64,000 nucleotides of DNA from Siminovitchia acidinfaciens (GTDB lineage Bacteria > Bacillota > Bacilli > Bacillales > Bacillaceae_C): NCBI RefSeq assembly GCF_003605385.1, contig NZ_QYTV02000006.1:97225-161224 (forward strand). The letters run 5' to 3'. Both the position numbers and the translations under genes were made by a program. This document shows positions 53,683 to 62,407 of this stretch, one piece after another; within the stretch, counting starts at the first letter, position 1, and each line of letters begins with the position of its first letter. The notes beneath the pieces are model-generated. The model had not been told where the DNA came from. It was given only the letters and a program-made list of their open reading frames with translations, and did not search any database.

Positions 53683-55968
53683 CTATTTCACTCCTGCCTT
53701 GAAACGGTTAATGTGCTTGCCGAGCTTAGGCATATTAAGATCGTCCTCATGGATCATCCACTCTTCCGACAAATTCCAAAATTCCTTGAAATCATTTGTA
53801 AATTTTTCACTTAAAGCGAAGCTTTCAGCATACATATTTCTCACTTGCAATGATGCTTTTTGATCGAGTATGTTTTCTTTTTCCTTTTTTATCCATTCCT
53901 TTGTTGGTATACTTCTTTGTAAACGCTCCTTGCGAATTTCCTTGCGTTTTTTCTCTGTTGCATCTAAATCAACAGCATATGTGCCGTTTTCTTCAGTGAA
54001 AACGCATCCGAAAACTTTTTCAGCATAACGCGGAAGAATATACTTTTGATTCAGATCCTCTTCTACATCCTTTGGCTTTCGCTCGAGAGGATCTCCAAAT
54101 CCGGGGCCTCCTCTCAAGTAGTTCATGATTATGTCATAATCCCCAAACTCTTCTTGTGTGGAACAGGTTTGTCGATCGCGGTGAATGACTTCTGCCTCCA
54201 TACTTTCTTCATAAAGAGGGTTGTCCGGATCTGTATCACCACCAAGCGGTAACGGCAGCTTCTTTTCAATCCTCTCTTTTAAATCAGTGTTATATGCCGT
54301 AAATCGGTATCCGGATGAAGCTGGATATCCTCCCATCAACCCGCAGTCGGTGGCCATAACACCTGCGCCCGCAACGAACATTGTCCACTCCTTGGCTCCC
54401 CACCCCAAACGGAGCGACTGCCATCCATTACCGCCTCGATATTTTCCTGCGCCGCCTGAACCGGGCAAAATCTCCCTCCCGATATAAACAAGCGGTTCGA
54501 GCAGTTCCCAGATTTCCATATCACCCATGTCGCCTTCCGGATTCCATAAGGCAGCCGAGTGACTGATGCCATCGTTAACGGCACTTGCCCCTACACCGCA
54601 AGCAGCGGTTTCAAAGCTATTCAAAGCTGAAAGACCGCCATACTGATCAATACCGCCACCCATCAGCCAGTTTGAGGTGTGGGCATTTCCTGCATTCACT
54701 TCCTCAAGATAGCCTCGTCCGTAGTATGCGCGGCTCAGTCCGCGCCACAACGGAGACCAGGCGGCTACAAGCGCATGCCAAGTGTTTGAGTGTGCTGATC
54801 GGATATCATCCGGATTCAACCATGAACCTAATGGGGTGCCGAATTTACTGGCATAATAGGCCCCGTCATTTATGCGGTCATTGGGTACGAGAGTCTGGGA
54901 AAGCATCACCCATATCCCACTTGTCATAGATACAGGTGTTGCGTTAAACGGATGCCATCCCCAGCGGCTAGCTCCTTCAAAGTCAATTTCCAGCTTGGCA
55001 TCTTTATGGACTGTAATCTCTGAAGGTGAATGCATGATCGTATTTACCTGTGCGAATTTCGGCAGATCCAAACCTTCAAATTGCACATCACTAAACGAAA
55101 CCTGACGGTACTTTCCAGGTATTAACATGGTTTTTACTTGATTCACAAAACCACGCCGGCCATCTTCAATAATTTCACGGATAAATTGCTTATAGGTGTC
55201 AATTCCTTCTTCTTTAATGACGTCTAAAACAAGATCCCTTATCATATGACAGCCCGCTACACGTGTTTTTTCATCCAATGTCCAATACTTCACTGCGCGG
55301 ACAGATCGAGTACTTTCTAGCAGCCAGTCCTTTGATAAAACATCATTTTGACCGATCTTCCGGCAAGTTACCTGATAACCATCATCATAACGTTGGACGG
55401 GTCCCATTGGCATACTTCCAGGAGCAGCGGCCCCTGTATCAATAACGTGAGTAACCCCGCCTACCCAGCCGATAATTTCCCCTTCCCAAAAAACAGGCAC
55501 TAGTGTGTGGACATCACAGGTATGCACATTTCCAACGTGGTTATCGTTATTACAGAAAATATCTTTATCAGCAATTCCTGGATTTTCTTCATAATCATTT
55601 TCAATCATAAATTTAATAGCCGCCCCCATTGTTCCTACATGGATAATAATTCCTGTCGACGTAACAATGGAGTCAGCCTCTGGAGAGTATAAACTAAAGC
55701 ACAATTCACCTTCCTGCTCTACAATTGGAGAAGCAGCCACTTTTTTCGCTGTCTCTCTGGCATGAACAACCCCGCCACGCAGTTTGGAATAGATCTTTTC
55801 GAATCTTATAGGATCTGATTCTTTGAGGGGCAAGGAAGTTAATCCTGCATAATGCCCGGTTTCCTTACTAATTGCTGTCATTTCATGCCGCATTTGTTTT
55901 AATGTCTTTCCATCCCAGCCAATCGGTTTTTGTTTATTCTGTAAAACATCTTCTAGCGCTTTTGCCAA
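53683..55968 (-). CDS. acxB: acetone carboxylase alpha subunit (HyuB family)
   Basis: A 761-aa hydantoinase B/oxoprolinase-family subunit. The N-terminal half holds the Asp/His-rich segment FCNNDNHVGNVHTCDVHTLV near 140-158, the region where the manganese site of acetone carboxylase lies, followed by GGVTHVIDTG. Later glycine-rich stretches include GSGGAGKYRGGNGW near 500 and LRGGPGFGDPLER near 640. It joins bicarbonate-derived carboxyphosphate to acetone enolate to form acetoacetate. Start is TTG 55968 behind GAGGAGG. It lies 24 bases after acxA. Confidence 0.9.
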   Translation of the reverse strand: MAKALEDVLQNKQKPIGWDGKTLKQMRHEMTAISKETGHYAGLTSLPLKESDPIRFEKIYSKLRGGVVHARETAKKVAASPIVEQEGELCFSLYSPEADSIVTSTGIIIHVGTMGAAIKFMIENDYEENPGIADKDIFCNNDNHVGNVHTCDVHTLVPVFWEGEIIGWVGGVTHVIDTGAAAPGSMPMGPVQRYDDGYQVTCRKIGQNDVLSKDWLLESTRSVRAVKYWTLDEKTRVAGCHMIRDLVLDVIKEEGIDTYKQFIREIIEDGRRGFVNQVKTMLIPGKYRQVSFSDVQFEGLDLPKFAQVNTIMHSPSEITVHKDAKLEIDFEGASRWGWHPFNATPVSMTSGIWVMLSQTLVPNDRINDGAYYASKFGTPLGSWLNPDDIRSAHSNTWHALVAAWSPLWRGLSRAYYGRGYLEEVNAGNAHTSNWLMGGGIDQYGGLSALNSFETAACGVGASAVNDGISHSAALWNPEGDMGDMEIWELLEPLVYIGREILPGSGGAGKYRGGNGWQSLRLGWGAKEWTMFVAGAGVMATDCGLMGGYPASSGYRFTAYNTDLKERIEKKLPLPLGGDTDPDNPLYEESMEAEVIHRDRQTCSTQEEFGDYDIIMNYLRGGPGFGDPLERKPKDVEEDLNQKYILPRYAEKVFGCVFTEENGTYAVDLDATEKKRKEIRKERLQRSIPTKEWIKKEKENILDQKASLQVRNMYAESFALSEKFTNDFKEFWNLSEEWMIHEDDLNMPKLGKHINRFKAGVK

Positions 55969-55992
55969 GTTAAATACCTCCTCGCGATTTTA

Positions 55993-58128
55993 TTATTTTA
56001 GTTCTTTAAGGTGGAAAATCCGATTCTCATCCAGATATGCTTCAAAACCTGTTGGCACGACCAATGTTGTGGCTGTGGATTCAATAATAGAAAACTCCTT
56101 AATGCGATTCCCTGGCATAAGTTTTTCCATCTCATAGATGTCGGCGTACTCCCATCCATCTTTCCAGTAAACCTGGCGTGTCCCTAAGAAAGCCTCTTTA
56201 GGAGGGGTTTCCTCATACAAAGGTTCAGAGGGAATCTCAGGCTTTGGTACATCAACGACCCCACGAACGATCGCCCCTGTAATTGAATATCCCAATTCAG
56301 GAGACAAAGCAGATTTTGCATATACCCTTGTGTACATCTCTTCAAATGTATCCACTAGGGTTTCAAAGTCCTGAACGTCTTTAAACTCCTTGATTGGCGC
56401 TTCGATTTCGAGGTCATTTAGCTGCCCTTGGTATTGCATCCGGTACAGTAAACGGAAATTAACGTCTTCAGGAGAATAATCATTTTTCCTGAATTCCTCG
56501 GTCACCTTTTCCTTCAATTCATCCCATGAGTCTTGCAATTCCATTCCAGCCTTCTTGATGACAGCGCCTTCAGCTTTTTCATCTACATTTAGATCCAATG
56601 TTTTATCATAACGGTATTCAAAGTCAGCAGCACCGCAGCCAAACGCCGAAAAACCGGCAGCCCATGCAGGAATCAATATATCTTCAAAGCCCAACCCTTG
56701 TGTGTAGCCAGCTGTATGTAATGGACCTCCCCCGCCATAGGAGAAGCATACATATTGCGACGGCGAATACCCTTTCCCCAAAATCATTGATTCCAGATAA
56801 TTACGGAGCTGTGATTCCAATAATTCTATTACTCCCAAAGCAGCATCTTCTACCGTTAATCCAAGGGGATCAGCAATCTGCGTTTTCACTGCTTGATAGG
56901 CGCGTTCACGAGACAGTTTAATAGCTCCGCCGATAAAATTATCAGGATTGATAAGACCAATAACGACATGGCAGTCTGAAACAGTGACTGTTTCTATTCC
57001 TCCCTCTGGATTACAAACACCAACGAGAGAACCGGCACTGTCTGGACCAAGTGTCAAGTTTCCGTAGTTGGGATCAATACGTACATAGCTGCCTGTGCCT
57101 GCGCCTGTTGTATCCATTGAAACAAGCGGTAAGGACAATACGAGTCTGGCCATATCCGGACTGGAATTTATTGCTAAATCTCCATGTGTGATCAATCCAA
57201 TATCAAAACTTGTCCCACCAATGTCTGAACAAGCGACGTTCTTCAGACCTAAACTTTCTGCTAAATATTTTGCTCCCACCATGCCGCCAATCGGACCCGA
57301 AACACATGTTCTTGCCAATTCATTTGCCTTGATGCTGATAGTTCCTCCATGGCTGGCCATTATTCTCAAATTGAAATCAGTTCCATGTTCTTGCAACGAT
57401 TTGTCGATTTTTTCTAATGTCTTCCTGGATGGCTCCGCAGCATAAGCTTCAACGATCGTTGTATTCGTTCTGTGTGACTCTTTACGAACCGGATAATAAT
57501 CTACGGTGGCAAAAACCTGGATATCTTTCTTAGCTTTTTTAATTAAGTCGTTTGCAATATCCCTTATTTTCCTCTCATGCTCTGGATGTTTATATGAATG
57601 AAGTAAACTTATGACAATCGCCTCAACATCTTCATCTATCAGCTTTTGAATCGCGGGTTCTATTTCATGTTCATAAAGCGGGATGACGATGTTTCCAAAC
57701 ATGTCAACCCTTTCGGTTACACCAACAGTCCATTTTCTCGGTACCAAAGGAGGATCGAAATGATGTGTGTTAATATGAATACGGTCAGAATATGAATAGC
57801 CCAGATATGATTGAAGCCCCCGCCCCATCCGGTGGTTATCTTCCATCCCTTTATTTACAACTAATCCAACCCGGCGGCCCACCCTGGAAACAAGCCGGTT
57901 GAGCATCGCGGTACCGGAATAAACCCCTGCTCGAAGGTTTGGAAATTCCTCTTCAACTTCCGCATCCCATTGTCCTAATGCGTCTTTGGCGGAGTTGATG
58001 AGACCAATGTGCTCATCCATGGGAGTGGTTTGAGCCTTCCCAACAACAAAATCCCCCTTTTCGTCAATAATGAACGTGTCAGTCATTGTGCCTCCGGCAT
58101 CAATGGCAAGAATTTGTGACTTTGCCAA
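55993..58128 (-). CDS. acxA: acetone carboxylase beta subunit (HyuA family)
   Basis: About 711 aa of the hydantoinase A/oxoprolinase family. The ATP-binding actin-like motifs are ILAIDAGGTMTDTFII at the N-terminus and ACSDIGGTSFDIGLI near 300. It phosphorylates acetone and bicarbonate for the carboxylase. I place the start at TTG 58128, with GAAGGGAGAGA upstream. An in-frame ATG at 58185 would begin inside the -24 element of the sigma-54 promoter and cannot be used on that transcript. The first gene of the acxABC-scoAB operon. Confidence 0.9.
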   Translation of the reverse strand: MAKSQILAIDAGGTMTDTFIIDEKGDFVVGKAQTTPMDEHIGLINSAKDALGQWDAEVEEEFPNLRAGVYSGTAMLNRLVSRVGRRVGLVVNKGMEDNHRMGRGLQSYLGYSYSDRIHINTHHFDPPLVPRKWTVGVTERVDMFGNIVIPLYEHEIEPAIQKLIDEDVEAIVISLLHSYKHPEHERKIRDIANDLIKKAKKDIQVFATVDYYPVRKESHRTNTTIVEAYAAEPSRKTLEKIDKSLQEHGTDFNLRIMASHGGTISIKANELARTCVSGPIGGMVGAKYLAESLGLKNVACSDIGGTSFDIGLITHGDLAINSSPDMARLVLSLPLVSMDTTGAGTGSYVRIDPNYGNLTLGPDSAGSLVGVCNPEGGIETVTVSDCHVVIGLINPDNFIGGAIKLSRERAYQAVKTQIADPLGLTVEDAALGVIELLESQLRNYLESMILGKGYSPSQYVCFSYGGGGPLHTAGYTQGLGFEDILIPAWAAGFSAFGCGAADFEYRYDKTLDLNVDEKAEGAVIKKAGMELQDSWDELKEKVTEEFRKNDYSPEDVNFRLLYRMQYQGQLNDLEIEAPIKEFKDVQDFETLVDTFEEMYTRVYAKSALSPELGYSITGAIVRGVVDVPKPEIPSEPLYEETPPKEAFLGTRQVYWKDGWEYADIYEMEKLMPGNRIKEFSIIESTATTLVVPTGFEAYLDENRIFHLKELK

Positions 58129-58167
58129 GTGTTTGTCTCTCCCTTCACTTTCGATTAGTTTATAATA

Positions 58168-58184
58168 TTGCAAATTGCATGCCA
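58168..58184 (-). promoter_or_regulatory. sigma-54 (-24/-12) promoter of acxABC-scoAB
   Basis: The minus strand reads TGGCATGCAATTTGCAA: TGGCAT at -24 and TTGCA at -12 with exact GG-N10-GC spacing. It lies about 40 bases before the TTG start of acxA, and an AcoR-type sigma-54 activator gene bounds the other end of the operon. Confidence 0.85.
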
Positions 58185-58264
58185 CCTTAAAGTCGGCAAT
58201 TTAATCATAGAATTCAAGGCGATTGAAAATAACGGACTGTCAAAATGTTTGAAAACGATACAGT

Positions 58265-58276
58265 TGTAGCGCTACA
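58265..58276. promoter_or_regulatory. candidate activator-binding palindrome
   Basis: TGTAGCGCTACA is a perfect 12-bp palindrome about 85 bases upstream of the sigma-54 promoter, a normal enhancer distance. A wider inverted repeat ACTGT / ACAGT (58236-58264) lies beside it. Assignment to the AcoR-type activator is inference. Confidence 0.45.
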
Positions 58277-58302
58277 TATCATTCATTCGAATAGGCACCT
58301 AT

Positions 58303-58342
58303 AAACACTAAAGACCGTTGGGCTAAATGCCGAACGGTCGTA
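58303..58342 (-). terminator. terminator of the MOSC gene
   Basis: Stem GACCGTT / AACGGTC with a 13-base loop; on the minus strand followed by TTTAGTGTTTATAG, about 20 bases after the MOSC stop. Confidence 0.6.
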
Positions 58343-58359
58343 AAATATAGTACTGTATC

Positions 58360-58977
58360 TTATTTTAGAAGTTTGTTAAGCCTTTTTCTCATATCTTCTG
58401 CAAGCGGATCGATGGCTATTACTCTCTCTATCTCTTTAATATTTTTCCGGTCATGGAAAAACAAATGATGCAAGTCGCGTACGGAAATGGTCATATCAGG
58501 ACGGTCGATCAAAGTGATAGCCGAATCTTCTTTCACCATTCCTTCCTTCAGTACCCGCGCAAAATAACCGGTTTTTCCCGTCCGTATAAATTGCTCAAAA
58601 AGCCCCCTGATCCGATTGAAAATATCAACTTTTGCACACGGAATCCTGCTTTGCGTAATTTGAAGTACCGCATCGCCAATTTGATATACATCCCCGATGC
58701 ATATATGATCTTCAGGATGTTCGGAAACGGTGATATTTTCCCCAAATGCCGGTATATTAAGCTCTTTTCCGGAAAGGGCATTCCATTCCGCATAATGTTC
58801 AAAAGGATAAAAACAAACGGCCCTATCATCGCCTCCATGGTTATCACGATCTGCCACATTATCGTTTTCAAACCCGGACTTGTAAAGGCTTGCTGCAGGA
58901 ACCGGCTTTTTTCTGATTCCGGAATTAATAACATTACCGAATGGATTTCCCACCAGCTGTGGTCTTCCGATGTTCAA
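58360..58977 (-). CDS. MOSC domain protein (YiiM-like)
   Basis: A 205-aa MOSC-domain protein: GDDRAVCFYPFEHYAEW near 48, FGENITVSE near 78, GDVYQIGDAVLQITQSRIPCAKV near 95-117 with the conserved Cys, and a helical C-terminus. MOSC proteins bind a molybdenum cofactor or carry sulfur. The first in-frame standard start is TTG 58977, but its nearest binding site (GGGGGA) is about 25 bases away; spacing would be right for an ATT or ATC at 58987-58992, and that would add the family-typical residues IIKS before LNIGRPQ. The start is therefore uncertain. Confidence 0.83.
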   Translation of the reverse strand: MNIGRPQLVGNPFGNVINSGIRKKPVPAASLYKSGFENDNVADRDNHGGDDRAVCFYPFEHYAEWNALSGKELNIPAFGENITVSEHPEDHICIGDVYQIGDAVLQITQSRIPCAKVDIFNRIRGLFEQFIRTGKTGYFARVLKEGMVKEDSAITLIDRPDMTISVRDLHHLFFHDRKNIKEIERVIAIDPLAEDMRKRLNKLLK

Positions 58978-59053
58978 TGATTTAATGATAATATGATTCC
59001 CCCTTCAAATATATTGGCATTATTATAAGCTATTATACTTAATTTTCTAAATA

Positions 59054-59075
59054 AAAAAACCCGGTTTGACCGGGA
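59054..59075 (-). terminator. terminator of the sulfide-oxidation operon
   Basis: Stem CCCGGT / ACCGGG with a three-base loop, followed on the minus strand by a run of seven T, 20 bases after the last stop codon. Confidence 0.85.
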
Positions 59076-59094
59076 AGGAGCGTGTGTCCTTAAA

Positions 59095-60498
59095 TTAATT
59101 AATTGCTGCTGCTGTCACTTTTTTCCACAAGGAATATCCTCCCTTTAGATTCCTGACATCTTTAATTCCTTTTGACTGCAATATACTGGCTGCCATTGCT
59201 GATCGAATTCCGGATGCGCAGTAGACAACAGTCATCCTGTCCCGCGGTACCTCATCAAGCCGATCGGGCAAAGTCCCGAGCATGATATGGGTCGCTTCTG
59301 GAATATGACCATTACTCCATTCATCCTGATTTCGGACGTCTATTACACTGACGTTTTTAGGGATATCATGAAGACCCTTCGGCTCCACTTCTCCATATGT
59401 TTCAAGTTCAGGATAATTTCTAATAGCTGAAACTACATTCATATAGCCGGCTATCCGATCAATTCCAATGGAATAAAGGCTAGACAATACATCTTTCACT
59501 TTACCTTCTTGTGGCAAAATATATAAAGGCTCGTCATAGTCCACGAGCCAACCGGCCCACTTTACAAACGACTGATTAAAAGGAATATTTACTGTACCAG
59601 GTATATGCCCATTTCTAAATTCAAAGACATTGCGGGTATCTATAACCATCCCTTTTTTTAGCCATTTGAACAGATCGGATGGATTATTGGATTTTAAAGG
59701 GGCCGGTATGTCTTTAATTAAAGCGGTTCCTAGTTTATTGGCTCTTTTCATGATTGAGAAATATTTCGGCGGCTCCGGCTGGCCTTTAAGCAAGTCCTTC
59801 GTAAATCTGCCTTCATCCGTATATCTTAATGCGGGGTTAAATCTTTTCTCATAACCTACCGTTGAAGAAGGAATAGCCCCCAATGCTTTTCCACAGGCAC
59901 TGCCGGCACCGTGTGCAGGCCATACCTGCAAGTAATCCGGCAGCTGTTTGAAACGTTTAATGGAAGAAAACATGTCTTTGGCACCCTTTTCTGCTGTTCC
60001 TTCAAATCCAGCGGCAGTTTCCAACAAATCCGGCCGACCGACGTCGCCCGCGAAAACAAAGTCTCCCGTAAATACCCCTATCGCTTCATCTGCTCCGCCA
60101 CCGGTATCGGTTAGCATGAAAGTGATACTTTCAGGTGTATGGCCGGGTGTATGCATGACCTCAAAGAACAGATGTCCAATGTTAAAAGTGTCACCATCTT
60201 TTAATAGCCTATGGTTCACATTGATCAAATTCTCATACTTCCAATTCGCATTACCTTCGTCCGATAAATACAATTTTGCACCAGTCCTGGCCTCCAATTC
60301 CCTGGCCCCCGAGATAAAATCGGCATGAATATGTGTTTCTGCTGCAGCGGAAATTTCCAGACCGTTGGCTTTCGCAGTTTGAATATATTGATCTATGTTC
60401 CTTGAAGGATCGATGACAATGGCTTCTCCCGTCTTTTGACATCCGGCCAAATAGGAGGCATGTGCGAGATATTCATCGTAAAAATACCTTAATAACAC
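59095..60498 (-). CDS. persulfide dioxygenase-rhodanese fusion (CstB-like)
   Basis: About 467 aa in three parts. The first 240 residues are a metallo-beta-lactamase fold of the ETHE1/persulfide dioxygenase type (ETHIHADFISGARELEARTG near 55, MHTPGHTPES near 115, VFTGDFVFAGDVGRPD near 145). Two rhodanese domains follow: the first (VIDTRNVFEFRNGHIPG) lacks a catalytic Cys, the second has VYCASGIRS near 437. This matches staphylococcal CstB, which oxidises persulfide and forms thiosulfate. I place the start at GTG 60498, which fits the CstB N-terminus; a TTG three codons earlier overlaps the previous stop. Confidence 0.88.
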   Translation of the reverse strand: MLLRYFYDEYLAHASYLAGCQKTGEAIVIDPSRNIDQYIQTAKANGLEISAAAETHIHADFISGARELEARTGAKLYLSDEGNANWKYENLINVNHRLLKDGDTFNIGHLFFEVMHTPGHTPESITFMLTDTGGGADEAIGVFTGDFVFAGDVGRPDLLETAAGFEGTAEKGAKDMFSSIKRFKQLPDYLQVWPAHGAGSACGKALGAIPSSTVGYEKRFNPALRYTDEGRFTKDLLKGQPEPPKYFSIMKRANKLGTALIKDIPAPLKSNNPSDLFKWLKKGMVIDTRNVFEFRNGHIPGTVNIPFNQSFVKWAGWLVDYDEPLYILPQEGKVKDVLSSLYSIGIDRIAGYMNVVSAIRNYPELETYGEVEPKGLHDIPKNVSVIDVRNQDEWSNGHIPEATHIMLGTLPDRLDEVPRDRMTVVYCASGIRSAMAASILQSKGIKDVRNLKGGYSLWKKVTAAAIN

Positions 60499-60503
60499 TC
60501 CTG

Positions 60504-61067
60504 TCAATCTTCCTTTCTTTTTTCCTTATTTGGAACTGCATTTATGAATGCCTGAACATAGGATAAGACTCTCTGTACTTGGGGTTCTTTCATCCATTTC
60601 ATTACAGTGAATAATGTAATTTGGCGCCTGTTTTTTTCTGCATCGATTTTTATCGTTTCCCAAACCTGCTTACTGGTGGAAATTCGTTCTTTGAGCGGTT
60701 GCAGATGACCTTCTGCCTGTTCAATCAGATAGCGCATGGATTTTTCATCCTTCGTGACTTCTTCCATGAAAAGGGCGACGTGCTCAAATTTCTCCGTTGC
60801 GTGTAATAAAAAAGGAAGTTTTTCAAGCAAGTGCAGACCCGTTTCAAGTGTATTTACATCAATATTAGTATGATCAATCTTCATTTTTAATTTTTCCATC
60901 GCCGATTCATCTTCCAATACTGCTTCCACTGTTGTTAATAGTTGATCCAATTTATCCACCTTTTCAACGATGCCGGGCAATCGATCAAGCAGCCTCTCTA
61001 ATGAATCCGTTGTTTCCGGGTTATTCAGCTTTTCTATCAGATTTTTATTTTCCAAGGCTGTTTCCAT
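60504..61067 (-). CDS. DUF1641 protein
   Basis: A 187-aa mostly helical protein with a DUF1641-type central segment (LETGLHLLEKLPFLLHATEKFEHVA near 75-100) and several amphipathic helices; no membrane segment. Genes of this family accompany sulfide:quinone oxidoreductases and formate dehydrogenases in Firmicutes. Here it lies between the SQR and the persulfide dioxygenase genes, overlapping or touching the latter, so a role in handling SQR products or as an accessory subunit is plausible. The ATG follows GGAGGTGGG. Confidence 0.82.
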   Translation of the reverse strand: METALENKNLIEKLNNPETTDSLERLLDRLPGIVEKVDKLDQLLTTVEAVLEDESAMEKLKMKIDHTNIDVNTLETGLHLLEKLPFLLHATEKFEHVALFMEEVTKDEKSMRYLIEQAEGHLQPLKERISTSKQVWETIKIDAEKNRRQITLFTVMKWMKEPQVQRVLSYVQAFINAVPNKEKRKED

Positions 61068-61079
61068 TTATCCCACCTC

Positions 61080-62273
61080 CTACATGGTCCCCTTAAGCAT
61101 CCCATTCCAATAAATAATCGGGAGTAAGTCCTTTTTCATGATGTACATACTCCGCCGTTCCTTTGCTTGATTGACCGGGAATGATTCAGTAGGTTCTTTT
61201 TCATAATTGAATTCGGCCAATATTAACGTGTTATACCCCGTTACAAGCGGGCAGGAGCTGTACCCGTCATACTTGGCGCCAGGTGCTTCACCCTTCATTA
61301 ATGATAAAATATTTTTAGCTACAACAGGGTATTGCTTACGGATAGCTGCACCTGTCTTGGAGGTCGGTAAATTGGAGCAATCGCCCAATGAAAAAACATT
61401 TTCATATTTTTGATGCTGCAGCGTATGAGGATGAACATCGACCCATCCGAAGTCATCTGCGAGAGAGCTATTTCTTATAAAGGCAGGCGCCCGCATTGGC
61501 GGCGTTACATGGAGCATGTCATATTCGACAGTTGTCTTTTCTTTTGTTTCGATTTGTTCAAAGATTGCTTCCTTCTGTTCTCCTCTTACTTCTATTAAAT
61601 TGTGTTTGAATCGAGCATCAATTTTTTTCCGTTCCAAAACCTTTTCCAATGCTAGACGATATTTGGTAACATCAAATATCGCTGGATTGCCCGAGCCAAA
61701 AGTAATTTTTGTTTTGTCCCTAATACCAGTCCTGCAAAAATGATCTTCAGCCAAATACATGATTTTCTGAGGAGCGCCACCGCACTTAATAGGTGTAGCC
61801 GGATGCGTAAAAACTGCGTTTCCACCTTTGAAGTTCCTAATCGTATCCCATGTGTAATCTGTGTACTGATATGAGTAATTACTGCACACCCCGTTTTTTC
61901 CAATGGTTTCTGTAAGTCCTTTTATTCCATCCCAATGAACCTCTATTCCTGCAGCAACAATCAAATACTCATATTCCAGCCTGCGTCCATCAGACAATTG
62001 GATATGATTTTCTTCGGGTTCAAAAGATGCGACAGCAGCCTTGATCCAATCGGCCCCTTCCGGAATCAATTCTTTCATACTTCTTTCAGTCTCTTCCTTT
62101 TTGGCTTCTCCGCCACCTACCAATGTCCAAAGCGGCTGGTAGTAATGTTTTTCTGCGGGATCAATAATAACAATATCTCCCGCAAGTGATCTCAGATCTT
62201 TTAATAGCCTGGCAGCTGTACTGATTCCCGCCGTTCCTCCCCCAATAATGGCAATCCGATAATTTTTATCCAT
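61080..62273 (-). CDS. sqr: sulfide:quinone oxidoreductase
   Basis: A 397-aa FAD enzyme. The dinucleotide fold is AIIGGGTAGISTAARLL at the N-terminus, the FAD segment VFSLGDCSNLPTSKTGAAIRKQ lies near 300, and two redox Cys are in PIKCGGAPQK near 166 and GYSSCPLVTGY near 350. This two-Cys pattern and length fit type II SQR. It oxidises sulfide, passes electrons to menaquinone at the membrane and makes persulfide or polysulfide for the fusion enzyme downstream. The ATG follows GGAGGGC. First gene of the three-gene operon. Confidence 0.9.
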   Translation of the reverse strand: MDKNYRIAIIGGGTAGISTAARLLKDLRSLAGDIVIIDPAEKHYYQPLWTLVGGGEAKKEETERSMKELIPEGADWIKAAVASFEPEENHIQLSDGRRLEYEYLIVAAGIEVHWDGIKGLTETIGKNGVCSNYSYQYTDYTWDTIRNFKGGNAVFTHPATPIKCGGAPQKIMYLAEDHFCRTGIRDKTKITFGSGNPAIFDVTKYRLALEKVLERKKIDARFKHNLIEVRGEQKEAIFEQIETKEKTTVEYDMLHVTPPMRAPAFIRNSSLADDFGWVDVHPHTLQHQKYENVFSLGDCSNLPTSKTGAAIRKQYPVVAKNILSLMKGEAPGAKYDGYSSCPLVTGYNTLILAEFNYEKEPTESFPVNQAKERRSMYIMKKDLLPIIYWNGMLKGTM

Positions 62274-62407
62274 GTTTATTGCCCTCCATCAACCTTTATA
62301 TGAAAGAATTTGAATACTATGGAGCAAGAGCAAGCTCGTCTTTATGATTATAGTAGTGGTTGGGGGCATTTATGCTTCTTGACGGTTGATTTCTAAGTGA
62401 AAAGGGG

